Source: JALZCH01 sp036387135 (GTDB lineage Bacteria; Acidobacteriota; Blastocatellia; Pyrinomonadales; Pyrinomonadaceae). From it: a DNA stretch of 64,000 bases. Below are positions 26,404-35,599 of the stretch, piece after piece. The position numbers and the translations under genes were made by a program. Position 1 is the stretch's first letter; each line of letters begins with the position of its first letter. Below the pieces are notes generated by a model. That model saw only the letters and a program-made list of their open reading frames with translations. It searched no databases and was not told the origin of the DNA. The stretch is from NCBI GenBank assembly GCA_036387135.1, contig DASVUH010000076.1, positions 22,832 through 86,831 of the forward strand, given 5' to 3'.

Positions 26404-27008
26404 AATTGTTCGATTTCAAATTCAACTAAATCGTAAATATCCTGAAGCTGTAAAGTCATTTCAATTGTTTCAAAAGTAACGGTGCTTTCAATTCCGATTG
26501 TCGCTAAATACCTCCAACTGCCGTCAGTTTGCCGTATAAATTGCTCGACGACTGTTCTATCCTGCGAAACTAAAATATATTCTTGAAAAGATTCGAGCGT
26601 TTGATACGACCAAAACTTTTCGGCGCGGTCTTTAGCTTCAGTGCTGCCGGAAAGAACCTCAATCAAAACCAGCGGATTTTCGATAACATCTCTCCGCTCT
26701 TTGACAAAATGCGGCTTTCCGCAAATGATTACAACGTCCGGGTAAAAAAACTTGCCGCGTTTTGAAATCCAAATCTTCATCTCGCTCGGTAAAACGCGGC
26801 AGTCGCGCTTGCGAAGCAGGGGCGATAACAATGTCGTTAGATTTGAAACAATCTGAATATGATTGATATTCGCGCCGACCATTTCCGGCGGTTCGCCGTG
26901 CAGCGGAACCATTACGCCGTGCCAGTATTCGCTTTTGTATTCGGCTTTTTCTTCAAGCTCCAAATACTCTTCCGGCGTTAGTTTTTTTTGTTTCAGTTTA
27001 GCTGGCAT
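26400..27008 (-). CDS. Uma2 family (DUF820) putative endonuclease, between sdhA and sdhB
   Basis: A 202-residue PD-(D/E)xK-fold protein. It has LTPEEYLELEEKAEYKSEYW at the start, Asp in YPDVVIIC and Glu in LVLIEVLSGST, then ILVSQDRTVVEQF. Uma2 proteins are numerous in cyanobacteria and Acidobacteriota. They are called putative restriction endonucleases, but few have been characterised. It starts two bases after the sdhA stop and overlaps the sdhB start by four bases, so it is fully embedded in the sdh transcript. Confidence 0.88.
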   Translation of the reverse strand: MPAKLKQKKLTPEEYLELEEKAEYKSEYWHGVMVPLHGEPPEMVGANINHIQIVSNLTTLLSPLLRKRDCRVLPSEMKIWISKRGKFFYPDVVIICGKPHFVKERRDVIENPLVLIEVLSGSTEAKDRAEKFWSYQTLESFQEYILVSQDRTVVEQFIRQTDGSWRYLATIGIESTVTFETIEMTLQLQDIYDLVEFEIEQL

Positions 27009-27010
27009 TT

Positions 27011-29044
27011 TTATCTTTCGTCGGTTTGCTTGCCGCCAGCCGCATCAATTGGCTTGCCTTGTTCGGCGCGCGTTTTCGATTCTTCCGGGTCAATTAATTC
27101 GCCTTTCGGCTGCGACCAGATTTTTTCCGCCGTTAAATTTTCGGGTTTTTGATTGTAACCGGCTTCGACGATTTGCGCCGCGCCGTCTTTGACGGGCAAA
27201 CCCGAAGCGGCGGCTTGTCCGGCGACAGCCAGAGTTTCCTGTTCCTGCTTGCCTTTATCGGTTTTGCCTTTCGAGTAATCGCGTTTGCGCGGGACGATTA
27301 AACCGATGTCAACCGCCTCGTAACTCAAAACCGGACCTTCGCCCGAATATTCGGCGATTGTGGTTTTCAAAAATTGCTCGTCGTCGCGGTTCGGGAAATC
27401 CGGTTTGTAATGCGCGCCGCGCGATTCGTCGCGGTTTAGAGCGCCGAGCGTAATGACGCGCGCGAGTTCGAGCATATTTTTAAGCTGTCTCGCGTGCGGC
27501 AGCGCTTGCGTCGCCCAGAGATTGGAATCGTAAATCGAAATGCGTTTGAAACGATCTTGCAGTTCGATCAATTTTTCGTCCGTCGCGCGAAGGCGGTCAT
27601 TGTAGCGAACGACCGTCACATTATCGGTCATCCATTTGCCCATTTCTTCGTGCAGTTTGTATTGATTTTCGCCGCCCGATTGTTTCAACAATTGATCGTT
27701 GATTTCCTGCTGGCGTTTTACTTCCGCCGCGTGAATGCCGTTGGTTTCCGTGCCGTTTCTTTCCACGTTTTGCGCGTATTCAATCGCTGCGGGCGCGGCG
27801 ACGAAACCGCCGTAAACGCACGAAACCAGAGAATTCGCTCCCAAACGATTAGCGCCGTGAATCGAATAATCGCATTCGCCAGCCGCGAGCAATCCGGGAA
27901 TGTTTGTTCTTTGATTGTAATCAACCCAGAGTCCGCCCATCGAATAATGCACACCCGGAAAAATCCGCATCGGGACGTGTCGCGGATCGTCGCCGACAAA
28001 CATTTCGTAGATTTCCAGAATCGCGCCCAATTTGCGAGTCAGAGTTTCAGCCGGAATATGCGTTAAATCGAGGTAAACCTGATTCTCGCCGTTGATTCCC
28101 ATTCCTTCCAGACAAACCTGGAAAATCTCGCGCGTAGCGATGTCCCGCGGGACGAGATTGCCGTAAGCGGGATATTTTTCTTCGAGGAAATAAAAACGAT
28201 CCGATTCGGGAATATCGCGCGGATTGCGTTTGTCGCCGACGTTTCTCGGAACCCAAACTCTGCCGCCTTCGCCGCGAGCCGATTCCGACATTAAACGCAG
28301 TTTGTCTTCGCCGGGAATCGAAGTCGGGTGAACCTGAATAAATTCGCCGTTCGCGTATTTCGCCCCTTGAATGTAAGCGGCGGCGTTGGCGCTTCCCGTG
28401 CAAACCATTGAATTGGTTGATTTACCGAAAATCAAACCGGGTCCGCCGGTCGCCATAATCACCGCGTCGGCTGGAAACGCTTTTAATTCGAGCGAGTTTA
28501 AATCCATCGCCACCACGCCGCGACAAACCTGATGATCATCCAGGATGAGCGACAGCATTTCCCAGCCTTCGTATTTATTGACTATGCCTTCCGTCTCGTA
28601 GCGGCGCACTTGTTCGTCAAGCGCGTAAAGAAGCTGTTGCCCGGTCGAGGCTCCGGCAAACGCGGTGCGATGATGTTTTGTGCCGCCGAATCTGCGAAAA
28701 TCCAGAAGACCTTCGCGGGTGCGGGAAAACGGAACACCCATCCGGTCGAATAAATAAATAATCGAAGGCGCGGCTTCGCACATTGCTTTGACGGGCGGTT
28801 GATTCGCCAGAAAATCGCCGCCGTAAACCGTGTCGTCAAAATGCTCGGCGGTCGAATCGCCTTCGCCTTTGGTGTTGACCGCCCCGTTGATTCCGCCCTG
28901 CGCGCAAACCGAGTGCGAGCGTTTAACGGGAACGACCGACAGCAAATCAACCGTGTGACCTTTTTCGGCGATTTTCATAGCCGCCGCAAGTCCCGCCAAA
29001 CCGCCGCCGATAACCGCAATTCTGATTCCGTTTTTCCCAGCCAT
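27011..29044 (-). CDS. sdhA: Succinate dehydrogenase flavoprotein subunit
   Basis: A 677-residue flavoprotein that oxidises succinate to fumarate. FAD is bound by VIGGGLAGLAAAMKIAEKG. The His of SHSVCAQGGINGAV is the expected covalent FAD site. Active-site segments include GEGGRVWVPRN and HYSMGGLWVDYNQRTNIPGL. The length and the single five-helix SdhC point to a type-B (Bacillus/epsilon-like) complex. A charged, Ala/Lys-rich tail of about 70 residues extends beyond the usual end. An ACGGAA ribosome-binding site lies upstream. Confidence 0.96.
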   Translation of the reverse strand: MAGKNGIRIAVIGGGLAGLAAAMKIAEKGHTVDLLSVVPVKRSHSVCAQGGINGAVNTKGEGDSTAEHFDDTVYGGDFLANQPPVKAMCEAAPSIIYLFDRMGVPFSRTREGLLDFRRFGGTKHHRTAFAGASTGQQLLYALDEQVRRYETEGIVNKYEGWEMLSLILDDHQVCRGVVAMDLNSLELKAFPADAVIMATGGPGLIFGKSTNSMVCTGSANAAAYIQGAKYANGEFIQVHPTSIPGEDKLRLMSESARGEGGRVWVPRNVGDKRNPRDIPESDRFYFLEEKYPAYGNLVPRDIATREIFQVCLEGMGINGENQVYLDLTHIPAETLTRKLGAILEIYEMFVGDDPRHVPMRIFPGVHYSMGGLWVDYNQRTNIPGLLAAGECDYSIHGANRLGANSLVSCVYGGFVAAPAAIEYAQNVERNGTETNGIHAAEVKRQQEINDQLLKQSGGENQYKLHEEMGKWMTDNVTVVRYNDRLRATDEKLIELQDRFKRISIYDSNLWATQALPHARQLKNMLELARVITLGALNRDESRGAHYKPDFPNRDDEQFLKTTIAEYSGEGPVLSYEAVDIGLIVPRKRDYSKGKTDKGKQEQETLAVAGQAAASGLPVKDGAAQIVEAGYNQKPENLTAEKIWSQPKGELIDPEESKTRAEQGKPIDAAGGKQTDER

Positions 29045-29062
29045 AATTTTCCGTTAATATTT

Positions 29063-29308
29063 TTAGGCAAACTCTGCTACCGCGACATTCCGCTGCTTGG
29101 CAAAGCTCTTTCGATGCAGCTTTATTCGCTCAATTTCGTGCAAAGTTTCCGCCGTTAAATAGCTCTCTCCGCAATTTTGGCAAACCACTACGGGCACGTT
29201 TTCAATAATCAACAAATTCGCGCCTTTGCCGTAACTGCGCGTAACGTATTTAATTTGCGCTTCGTGTTTGCCACAAACGTCGCATTTTTTTTTATCCTTA
29301 TTCAACAT
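29063..29308 (-). CDS. YgiT/MqsA-type zinc-finger protein (antitoxin-like)
   Basis: An 81-residue protein with two CxxC pairs (CDVCGKHE and VVCQNCGESYLTAETLHEIE). This is the YgiT-type zinc finger found at the N-terminus of MqsA-like antitoxins. The C-terminal helix-turn-helix of full MqsA is absent. Its start lies inside the end of the DUF4258 gene (11-base overlap), the usual arrangement of this pair. It is followed by sdhA. Confidence 0.85.
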   Translation of the reverse strand: MLNKDKKKCDVCGKHEAQIKYVTRSYGKGANLLIIENVPVVVCQNCGESYLTAETLHEIERIKLHRKSFAKQRNVAVAEFA

Positions 29309-29582
29309 ACACAGTTAAAATGATTAGCTTGCCAACAAACCCAAATTTTGTCACAACCACTACAAAATCAGTTCCGTTCAAACTTTGCCCGCGAACCAAA
29401 TACTTAGCTTCTTTTGTTTCGCGGTCTTTTTGTCGCTCGACAATTTCTCCGGTCAAGATTGCATTTTCTACATCGAAAATCGTTAATCCGTCATCATCCA
29501 TTTCTTCGTCGGCGTGAATCGTCATCAAGTACTGGCGAAGACGGATTTTTTCGCGCATTCGTTTTAGTTCGCGCTCATACAT
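29298..29582 (-). CDS. DUF4258 protein (putative toxin partner)
   Basis: An approximately 94-residue protein of the DUF4258 type: HADEEMDDDGLTIFDVENAI, then LTGEIVERQKDRE, KYLVRGQSLNG and VGKLIILTVYVE. The family has a BECR/RelE-like predicted fold and is usually paired with YgiT-type zinc fingers as a candidate toxin. The ATG at 29582 shares a base with the sdhC stop (TAATG), indicating coupled translation. A longer reading to 29648 would overlap sdhC and is unlikely. Confidence 0.83.
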   Translation of the reverse strand: MYERELKRMREKIRLRQYLMTIHADEEMDDDGLTIFDVENAILTGEIVERQKDRETKEAKYLVRGQSLNGTDFVVVVTKFGFVGKLIILTVYVE

Positions 29583-30322
29583 TAAAACCTTCTGGTCCCA
29601 CTGCCTCTCGGAGGTTCGACAATTCTGCTTTTTTCTGCTTCTTCGCAAAACGAATCAGGCAGCAATCCGCATTTATCCACAAAAGCTACAGCGGCGTTTG
29701 TTCCAATGACAAATAATCCAATCGCTAATGCGACCGAACCGTAAAGAGCGTATTTCTGAGCTTTTTCGCCGATAATGAGTCCCCAATCAACCGCAAACAA
29801 AAAGAATCCGTAAGCCAAATGCCAGGCGGTAGCAGCAATGCCAAGGATATAGAAAATGAAAATGACTGTGCTTTGAAATTCGCTTGCGACGATGTCATAA
29901 GCTCGGTCGGCATTTCCCGCTACCGGATTTCCGTAAGTTTCAAGCCCCGGAATTACGCCGAATCGCATATTCAAAATATGAAAAAGGAGAAAGAAAAACA
30001 GAAAAACGCCGGTCGCGCGCTGAAAAAAATAAAACCAGTTGCGCGCGTAAGCATAGTTAAAAATATTGTTTCGGGCTTCGGCTGAAATAAAAATGCCGTA
30101 AATCGAGTGAAACGCGAGCGGCAGAAAAATGCCGAAAATTTCGACAAACAATAAATACGGAATGTGATGAATATCAGCAACGGCGTCGTTAAAAACCTTT
30201 TCGCCGCTCATCGCTTTTGAATTCGTAAACATATGCACGAAGAAAAACGCGCCGAGCGGCACAATGCCGGTTAATTGATGCAGTTTTCGCAGCAGAAAAG
30301 TCTTGCTTATCCTGATCGCCAT
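29582..30322 (-). CDS. sdhC: Succinate dehydrogenase cytochrome b subunit
   Basis: A 246-residue membrane subunit with five hydrophobic helices. Candidate haem b ligands are His residues in LHQLTGIVPLG, FVHMFTN, AFHSIYG, LLFHILNM and AWHLAYGF. This di-haem, single-gene type belongs to type-B succinate:menaquinone complexes, so no sdhD is needed. It is the first gene of the sdh operon. The 215 bp gap to the divergent LysR gene should hold the operon promoter. Confidence 0.93.
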   Translation of the reverse strand: MAIRISKTFLLRKLHQLTGIVPLGAFFFVHMFTNSKAMSGEKVFNDAVADIHHIPYLLFVEIFGIFLPLAFHSIYGIFISAEARNNIFNYAYARNWFYFFQRATGVFLFFFLLFHILNMRFGVIPGLETYGNPVAGNADRAYDIVASEFQSTVIFIFYILGIAATAWHLAYGFFLFAVDWGLIIGEKAQKYALYGSVALAIGLFVIGTNAAVAFVDKCGLLPDSFCEEAEKSRIVEPPRGSGTRRF

Positions 30323-30537
30323 AAATTTTTCAGCCTCGGAAAGAGGAATATGATTTTATTTTTTCAACAAAAATTTCAGGCATTATATTTTTTCAAACCG
30401 GAAAACTCAAATATTTCCCGCATTTTGCCCACCGATAAAACCACATTACTTCCTATTTTTGCATCTTACTAATGGTCGCTTATTAGGTAAAATGAATTAT
30501 CTTGCATTAAGTTTTGAGAAATACTTATTATTTAAAT

Positions 30538-31452
30538 ATGCATATCGAAACACTGAAAATTTTCTGCGATTTGGTTGAAACACAAAGTTTTTCGCTCGCC
30601 GCAGAGCGCAATTTCGTCACGCAATCGGCGGTCAGCCAGCAGGTTCGCAACCTGGAAGAAAAATTTAAACGCCGACTTTTGGAGCGCGTGCGCGGACGCC
30701 GCGAATTAAAATTAACGCCGGGCGGCGATATTTTTTATCAGGAATGTAAAAACGTGCTCGTGGCTTACGACCAATTGCAGGAAAATATGCGCGGAATTGC
30801 CGGAACGGTTTCCGGCACGGTTCGCGTCGCCACCGTTTACAGCGTCGGGCTGCACGAGCTGCCGGCAAAAGTCAGAGAATTTATGTCGAAATTTCCGGCG
30901 GCGAAAATTGATATGGAATACTCGCGGACGACGCGCGTGGTGCGCGATGTTTTAAACAGTACGGTCGAGCTGGGCGTCGTCGCCTATCCCGAACCGCGGC
31001 GCGGAATTTCCGTCGTGCCGATGCAGAATGACCGTTTGGTGCTGATCTGCCCTCCCGATCACGAATTTGCCGAGCGTGAGGAAATAAAAGCCGCAGAGCT
31101 AAACGGCTGCGATTTCGTCCATTTCGAGCGTGACATTCCGACGCGCAAAGCGACCGACAAAATATTTAAAAATTATGGCGTGAACGTTCACAAAGCCGTC
31201 GAATTTGACAATGTCGAAACGATCAAACGCGCGGTCGAAGTCGGTTTCGGTTTGGCGATTGTCCCGCGTCCGGCGGTTATTGACGAATTGCGAACCGGGC
31301 AGCTAGCGGTTGTCGCGCTCGCCGAACCGGAATGGACGCGCTCGGTCGGCGTAATTCACCGCAGCGACCGGCAATTGTCCGCAGCCGCTAAAAAATTCGT
31401 TAATTTGCTTGCAGCAAACGGTAACAATTCGGCTAATTCGCAAACCGGGTAA
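30538..31452 (+). CDS. LysR family transcriptional regulator
   Basis: An approximately 304-residue LysR protein. The N-terminal winged helix reads MHIETLKIFCDLVETQSFSL, then FVTQSAVSQQVRNLEEKF. The effector-binding domain (about 90-300) resembles the CysB/CysL/Cbl group (TVYSVGLHELPAKV). The start at 30538 fits the family; an upstream codon at 30514 does not. It is divergent from sdhC and convergent with ilvA. LysR proteins often regulate the divergent gene, so control of the sdh operon is plausible but unproven. Confidence 0.9.
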   Translation: MHIETLKIFCDLVETQSFSLAAERNFVTQSAVSQQVRNLEEKFKRRLLERVRGRRELKLTPGGDIFYQECKNVLVAYDQLQENMRGIAGTVSGTVRVATVYSVGLHELPAKVREFMSKFPAAKIDMEYSRTTRVVRDVLNSTVELGVVAYPEPRRGISVVPMQNDRLVLICPPDHEFAEREEIKAAELNGCDFVHFERDIPTRKATDKIFKNYGVNVHKAVEFDNVETIKRAVEVGFGLAIVPRPAVIDELRTGQLAVVALAEPEWTRSVGVIHRSDRQLSAAAKKFVNLLAANGNNSANSQTG

Positions 31453-31455
31453 AAA

Positions 31456-32688
31456 TCAATCAGTCCAATCACCCGGTTTTTCACGAATGACGTGATAGCC
31501 TACCGATTCAAGATGCTGCTCGACTTCGCGCCCGTGCGCGCGGTCGCGCACTTCCAAAAGCATTTCGATTCCGACTTGTCCGAGCGGCGCGAGCCACATT
31601 GCGCGGCGGTGAAAAATATCAATTACGTTTGCGCCGGTGCGGGCGACTTCAGCCGTCAAAGGCGCGAGACCGCCGGGACGGTCGAGCACCAGCAATTTGA
31701 GAAAGAGATAACGACCTTCGCGCACCATTACTTGCCGGAGAACGCGGGCGAGAAGGTTTGCGTCAATGTTTCCGCCGCACAACACGGCGCAAACGTTATC
31801 TTTCTTTTCGATTTTAATTTTTCCCGCCAGCAGCGCCGCCACGCCCGCCGCGCCCGCGCCTTCGACGACGAGCTTGACGTTTTGAACGCAATGTGCGATT
31901 CCGTCGGCGATTTCGTCTTCGCTGACGGTCACGATTTCGTCAACAAATTCTTGTACCAGCGGCAGCGTTACCGCGCCGGGGCGTTTGATGGCAATGCCGT
32001 CGGCAATCGTCATCGCGGAAGGCGCCACGCGCAGCTCTCCGGCTTCGAGCGATTCTTTCATCGGCGCGCACGTCTCGGCTTGAACGCCGATAATTCGAAC
32101 CTTCGGCAACAGATTTTTCGCCGCAATCGCAATCCCGGAAATAATTCCGCCGCCGCCGATTGGGACGACGATGACGTTCGTTTCCGGTTTATCGTCAACG
32201 ATTTCCATTCCGATTGTTCCCTGCCCGGCGACAATTAATTCGTCGTCAAAAGCATGAACCAGAGTGTAGCCTTTGGTTTCAATAAGATGTTGAACGTGGG
32301 CGGCGGCTTCCTCAAACGTCACGCCTTGCAGAATAACTTCCGCGCCGAAACCGCGCGTGGCGGTTATTTTAGTCAAAGGCGCAAATTCCGGCATTACGAT
32401 GACGGCTTTGGTTCCGTTCAATTTGGCGGCGAGCGCAACTCCCTGCGCGTGATTTCCCGCCGACGGCGCAACGACTCCGCGCTTTTTCTCTTCTTTCGTC
32501 AGACGCGAGATTTTGTTATACGCGCCGCGCACTTTGAAAGAACCGCCGCGTTGAAGACATTCGGCTTTCAAATAAACGTTTGCATCGAGCCTGGCGGAAA
32601 GTTTCGGGTCGCTGACAATCGGAATCGGAACGATAACATCCTGCAAAATCGTTCGAGCGGCTTGAATATCGGAAAGTTTGACTGACAT
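31456..32688 (-). CDS. ilvA: Threonine ammonia-lyase
   Basis: A 410-residue PLP enzyme that converts threonine to 2-oxobutanoate and ammonia (EC 4.3.1.19). The PLP lysine is in SFKVRGAYN (Lys52). Phosphate is bound by the glycine loop GGGGIISG. A single C-terminal ACT domain (about 330-405, LLVLDRPGGLAPLTAEVART) suggests amino-acid feedback. The short one-ACT form is seen in both catabolic and biosynthetic enzymes, so its main role is open. It stands alone; only three bases separate its end from the convergent LysR gene. Confidence 0.93.
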   Translation of the reverse strand: MSVKLSDIQAARTILQDVIVPIPIVSDPKLSARLDANVYLKAECLQRGGSFKVRGAYNKISRLTKEEKKRGVVAPSAGNHAQGVALAAKLNGTKAVIVMPEFAPLTKITATRGFGAEVILQGVTFEEAAAHVQHLIETKGYTLVHAFDDELIVAGQGTIGMEIVDDKPETNVIVVPIGGGGIISGIAIAAKNLLPKVRIIGVQAETCAPMKESLEAGELRVAPSAMTIADGIAIKRPGAVTLPLVQEFVDEIVTVSEDEIADGIAHCVQNVKLVVEGAGAAGVAALLAGKIKIEKKDNVCAVLCGGNIDANLLARVLRQVMVREGRYLFLKLLVLDRPGGLAPLTAEVARTGANVIDIFHRRAMWLAPLGQVGIEMLLEVRDRAHGREVEQHLESVGYHVIREKPGDWTD

Positions 32689-32754
32689 AAATGGGGATTA
32701 TATCAGCTAGCGGAAAAGTTGACAGCAAGAATTAATCACCATTTTTCGACACAA

Positions 32755-32800
32755 AATAAAAAAGGCGAATGCTTTTCGGCATTCACCTTTTTTATTTTTA
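32755..32800 (-). terminator. Terminator of the M48 protease gene
   Basis: AAAAAAGGCGAATGC and GGCATTCACCTTTTTT form a hairpin with one weak pair and clear A and T tracts. It lies just past the stop of the minus-strand M48 gene and upstream of ilvA. Confidence 0.85.
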
Positions 32801-32811
32801 TTCGAGCCTCG

Positions 32812-34023
32812 TTAATTGCTTGGCGAAGGCTGCGGAGTCGGTTCCGCGCGTTTCTTCAAAACCGGCGGTGCGTCGTTTTTCTTCTCTTCGGTCGTCGGCT
32901 CAGTTGTCGTCGGAGCAGGCGCGTTCGGGTCTTCCTGCGGACGTTTTTTCAACGTCGGGCGCGAATTTTCCGTTTCATCAATATCGCCCGCGATGCTCGC
33001 TTTGGCGTTTGAGAGCCGGAGCAAATATTTTTTGACCTTTTGAAATTCCGACGTGCTCATCACGTATTCCTCGCGTTCGGGAAAACGAGAGACAAGCGTG
33101 ATTGTCGCGTCGCGGCGGTCGGGCGCTTGCGGGTGAGTCGAGAAGAGCTTTTGAATCGTGCCTGGTTTTTTCTTGTTTTTCGCGGCGAGCTTTTCAAACA
33201 TAGTCGCCATTCCATTCGGGTCGTAACCTGCGGCGTAAAGATACTGCACCCCTAATTTGTCGGCTTCTTCTTCCGCACCGCGAGAGAATTTCAGCATCGT
33301 CAGCCCTCCGAGAATTCCACCGGCATTTTGCAGAATCGGGCTGATAATTCCGCCTCCGAATATAATTCCGGCGAGCATTCCATAATTCAGCAACGTCGCT
33401 TTTCCTTGGTTTTCCATCGCGTGACGCGCGGCTACGTGAGCAATTTCGTGCGCCATTACGCCAGCCAATTCCGATTCGTTGTCGGCGGCGAGAATCAAGC
33501 CCCGATTAACGTAAAAGAAACCGCCCGGCAGTGCGAAAGCGTTTACATCGTCGCTGTCAACGACTTTGATCGTAAAAGGAACTTTGGCATCCGAATGGTT
33601 AACGACGTTTTGCCCGACGCGGTTGACGTATTCGGTAATCATCGGATCGTCAACTAGCTTTAATTCTTTTTCGGCTTCGGCTGCGAGCTGTCGCCCGAAA
33701 GAGACTTCTTTTTCCATCGAACCGCCGAGCCAGCCGCCGAGACCTTTGTTGATATTGCGTTTGCCGATCATAGTCGGGTCTTCGCTGGTCGCCAGCGCGC
33801 CCTTAGTGCTTGTCTGTGCGACTTGTTCGGCAGAAGGTTTGGAATTTTGCTGTTGTTTATTTTTATCGGATTTCTTCTCTTTTTTATCTTTTGGCGTTTG
33901 TGCGGTTTGTGTTTGCTTTTGGGTTTCCTGTCCGAAAACCGCCGCCGGTGTCAGAGTGACGCCGCAAAATAGAGCAAACAAAAGCACAGACGCGCCCGCG
34001 CCTCGTAGAAAACTGCTATGCAT
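32812..34023 (-). CDS. M48 family metalloprotease, exported
   Basis: An approximately 403-residue zinc protease. A signal peptide (LRGAGASVLLFALFCGVTLTPAAVFG) is followed by a Lys/Gln-rich linker. The M48 domain has the zinc motif HEIAH (residues 192-196) and a downstream Glu ligand in SRGAEEEADKLG. The C-terminus is Pro/Thr/Lys-rich and disordered. I choose the ATG at 34023 because GGAGG lies 8 bases upstream; the frame runs on to 34128 without such support. It resembles BepA/LoiP-type envelope quality-control proteases, but has no clear TPR part. Confidence 0.9.
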   Translation of the reverse strand: MHSSFLRGAGASVLLFALFCGVTLTPAAVFGQETQKQTQTAQTPKDKKEKKSDKNKQQQNSKPSAEQVAQTSTKGALATSEDPTMIGKRNINKGLGGWLGGSMEKEVSFGRQLAAEAEKELKLVDDPMITEYVNRVGQNVVNHSDAKVPFTIKVVDSDDVNAFALPGGFFYVNRGLILAADNESELAGVMAHEIAHVAARHAMENQGKATLLNYGMLAGIIFGGGIISPILQNAGGILGGLTMLKFSRGAEEEADKLGVQYLYAAGYDPNGMATMFEKLAAKNKKKPGTIQKLFSTHPQAPDRRDATITLVSRFPEREEYVMSTSEFQKVKKYLLRLSNAKASIAGDIDETENSRPTLKKRPQEDPNAPAPTTTEPTTEEKKNDAPPVLKKRAEPTPQPSPSN

Positions 34024-34133
34024 AACCGATGCCTCCAAATTTTTTCGATTCGACATTTTGTGAAAACAATACGCTGTCTGAAAAGTGTTTTTAAGATGCC
34101 TTCGAGCCGTAAATTGGTTGCGCCGCAATAATT

Positions 34134-35432
34134 CTAAATCACGGTGTTGTCTCGAATCGTCGCGCCTTTCGGAATGATAATAATTCCGTCGCGGATGAAA
34201 TAATTATCTCCGTCTGCGGTTTCCACTCTGTTTTGATTTACCAACCTCACGTTGTCGCCTATTCGAGCGTTTTTATCAACAATCGCGCGGCGAATAGTTG
34301 TGTTTGCGCCGACTCCCATATGCGGAGTTTTGGCGCGCAAATTGGCGCCCAGTTCTTCGATTGACTCGTAAAAATCCGAACCCATAATGATCGAATCTTC
34401 AATTCGAGTGCCGCGGTCAATCCGGCTGCGAAGCCCGATAATCGAATGCCGAATCGTTGCGCCCTGAATAATACAGCCTTCGGTAATCATTGACTCGCTG
34501 ACATCGCACGAATGCATTTTCGACGGCGGCAGATGACGCGAGCGCGTGTAAATCGGCGCGCCGGCGTCAAAGAAATTAAATTTCGGGAGCGGCGAGGTCA
34601 TATCGAGACTCGCGTTGTAAAAAGCCTTGATTGTCCCGATGTCTTCCCAATAACCTTGAAACAAATATCCCTGCACATTGCAGCATTTAATCGCTTCGGG
34701 AATTATTTCGCCTCCGAAATCCATCCAGCTCGGATCGCGGTTGAGCAGATTGACAAGTTTTTCGTAATTGAAAACGTAAATTCCCATCGAAGCCAAAAAC
34801 GGTCGCGCTGCGGCTTGTTTTTCATCGAGACCGAAAAACTTTCCGGTGTCAACGCGCATTTCTTCAAGCTGCTCGCCTTTCGGTTTTTCGGCAAATTCGA
34901 TGATTCGCCCCTGCTCGTCGGTTTTCAGTAAGCCGAAACCTTCGGCTTGGTCAGGCGTGCAGGGAATCACGGAAATCGTCACGTCCGCGCCGGTTTCGTA
35001 ATGCCGTTTGAGAAATTTTTGATAATCCATCCGGTAAAGATGGTCGCCCGACAAAATGACAATCGTGTCCACGCGCCAATCCTGAATATGCGGAAGCATT
35101 TGCCGCACGGCGTCAGCCGTTCCCTGAAACCACGAAGGCGAATCGGGACGCTGTTCGGCGGCGAGAACTTCGACAAAGCCGGAAGAAAAATTTGAAAAAC
35201 GATAAGTGCGCGAGATGTGCCGATTTAAAGACGCCGAATTGTACTGCGTCAAAACAAAAATCTGCGCGATGTTCGAGTTGATGCAATTTGAAATCGGCAC
35301 GTCAACGAGACGATATTTTCCGCCGAGCGGAACGGCGGGTTTTGAACGCGGATGCGTCAAAGGAAAAAGTCTCGACCCGGCACCGCCGCCTAAAATCACA
35401 GCCACTACGTTTTCGTTATCCAAGCTGGGCAT
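34134..35432 (-). CDS. glgC: Glucose-1-phosphate adenylyltransferase
   Basis: A 432-residue enzyme that makes ADP-glucose from ATP and glucose-1-phosphate (EC 2.7.7.27), the committed step of bacterial glycogen synthesis. The N-terminal nucleotidyltransferase motif is ILGGGAGSRLFPLTHPRSKP, with LSGDHLYRMDY and FAEKPKGEQ further on. The C-terminal left-handed beta-helix repeats are visible (ITEGCIIQGATIRHSIIGLR). No other glg gene is adjacent. It lies 110 bases upstream of the M48 start on the same strand and could be cotranscribed with it. Confidence 0.96.
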   Translation of the reverse strand: MPSLDNENVVAVILGGGAGSRLFPLTHPRSKPAVPLGGKYRLVDVPISNCINSNIAQIFVLTQYNSASLNRHISRTYRFSNFSSGFVEVLAAEQRPDSPSWFQGTADAVRQMLPHIQDWRVDTIVILSGDHLYRMDYQKFLKRHYETGADVTISVIPCTPDQAEGFGLLKTDEQGRIIEFAEKPKGEQLEEMRVDTGKFFGLDEKQAAARPFLASMGIYVFNYEKLVNLLNRDPSWMDFGGEIIPEAIKCCNVQGYLFQGYWEDIGTIKAFYNASLDMTSPLPKFNFFDAGAPIYTRSRHLPPSKMHSCDVSESMITEGCIIQGATIRHSIIGLRSRIDRGTRIEDSIIMGSDFYESIEELGANLRAKTPHMGVGANTTIRRAIVDKNARIGDNVRLVNQNRVETADGDNYFIRDGIIIIPKGATIRDNTVI

Positions 35433-35599
35433 AATTTTATATTTTGTTTGAACATTCGCAGAATAACGACAAAAGAATTATCTTTCAAGCGTTTTTTCCG
35501 AACAGCTTGCGCGGTTTTGACTTTTCCATAACGACAATGTTACTTTGCTCGTCAAACGGCGGAATATTCTGAACTTGTCTAAATTTCCGCTCGGAAGCT

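Noticed and set aside
29582..29648. Longer N-terminus for the DUF4258 gene
   Set aside because: It would overlap the end of sdhC by 66 bases, and the ATG at 29582 forms a usual TAATG coupling with the sdhC stop.
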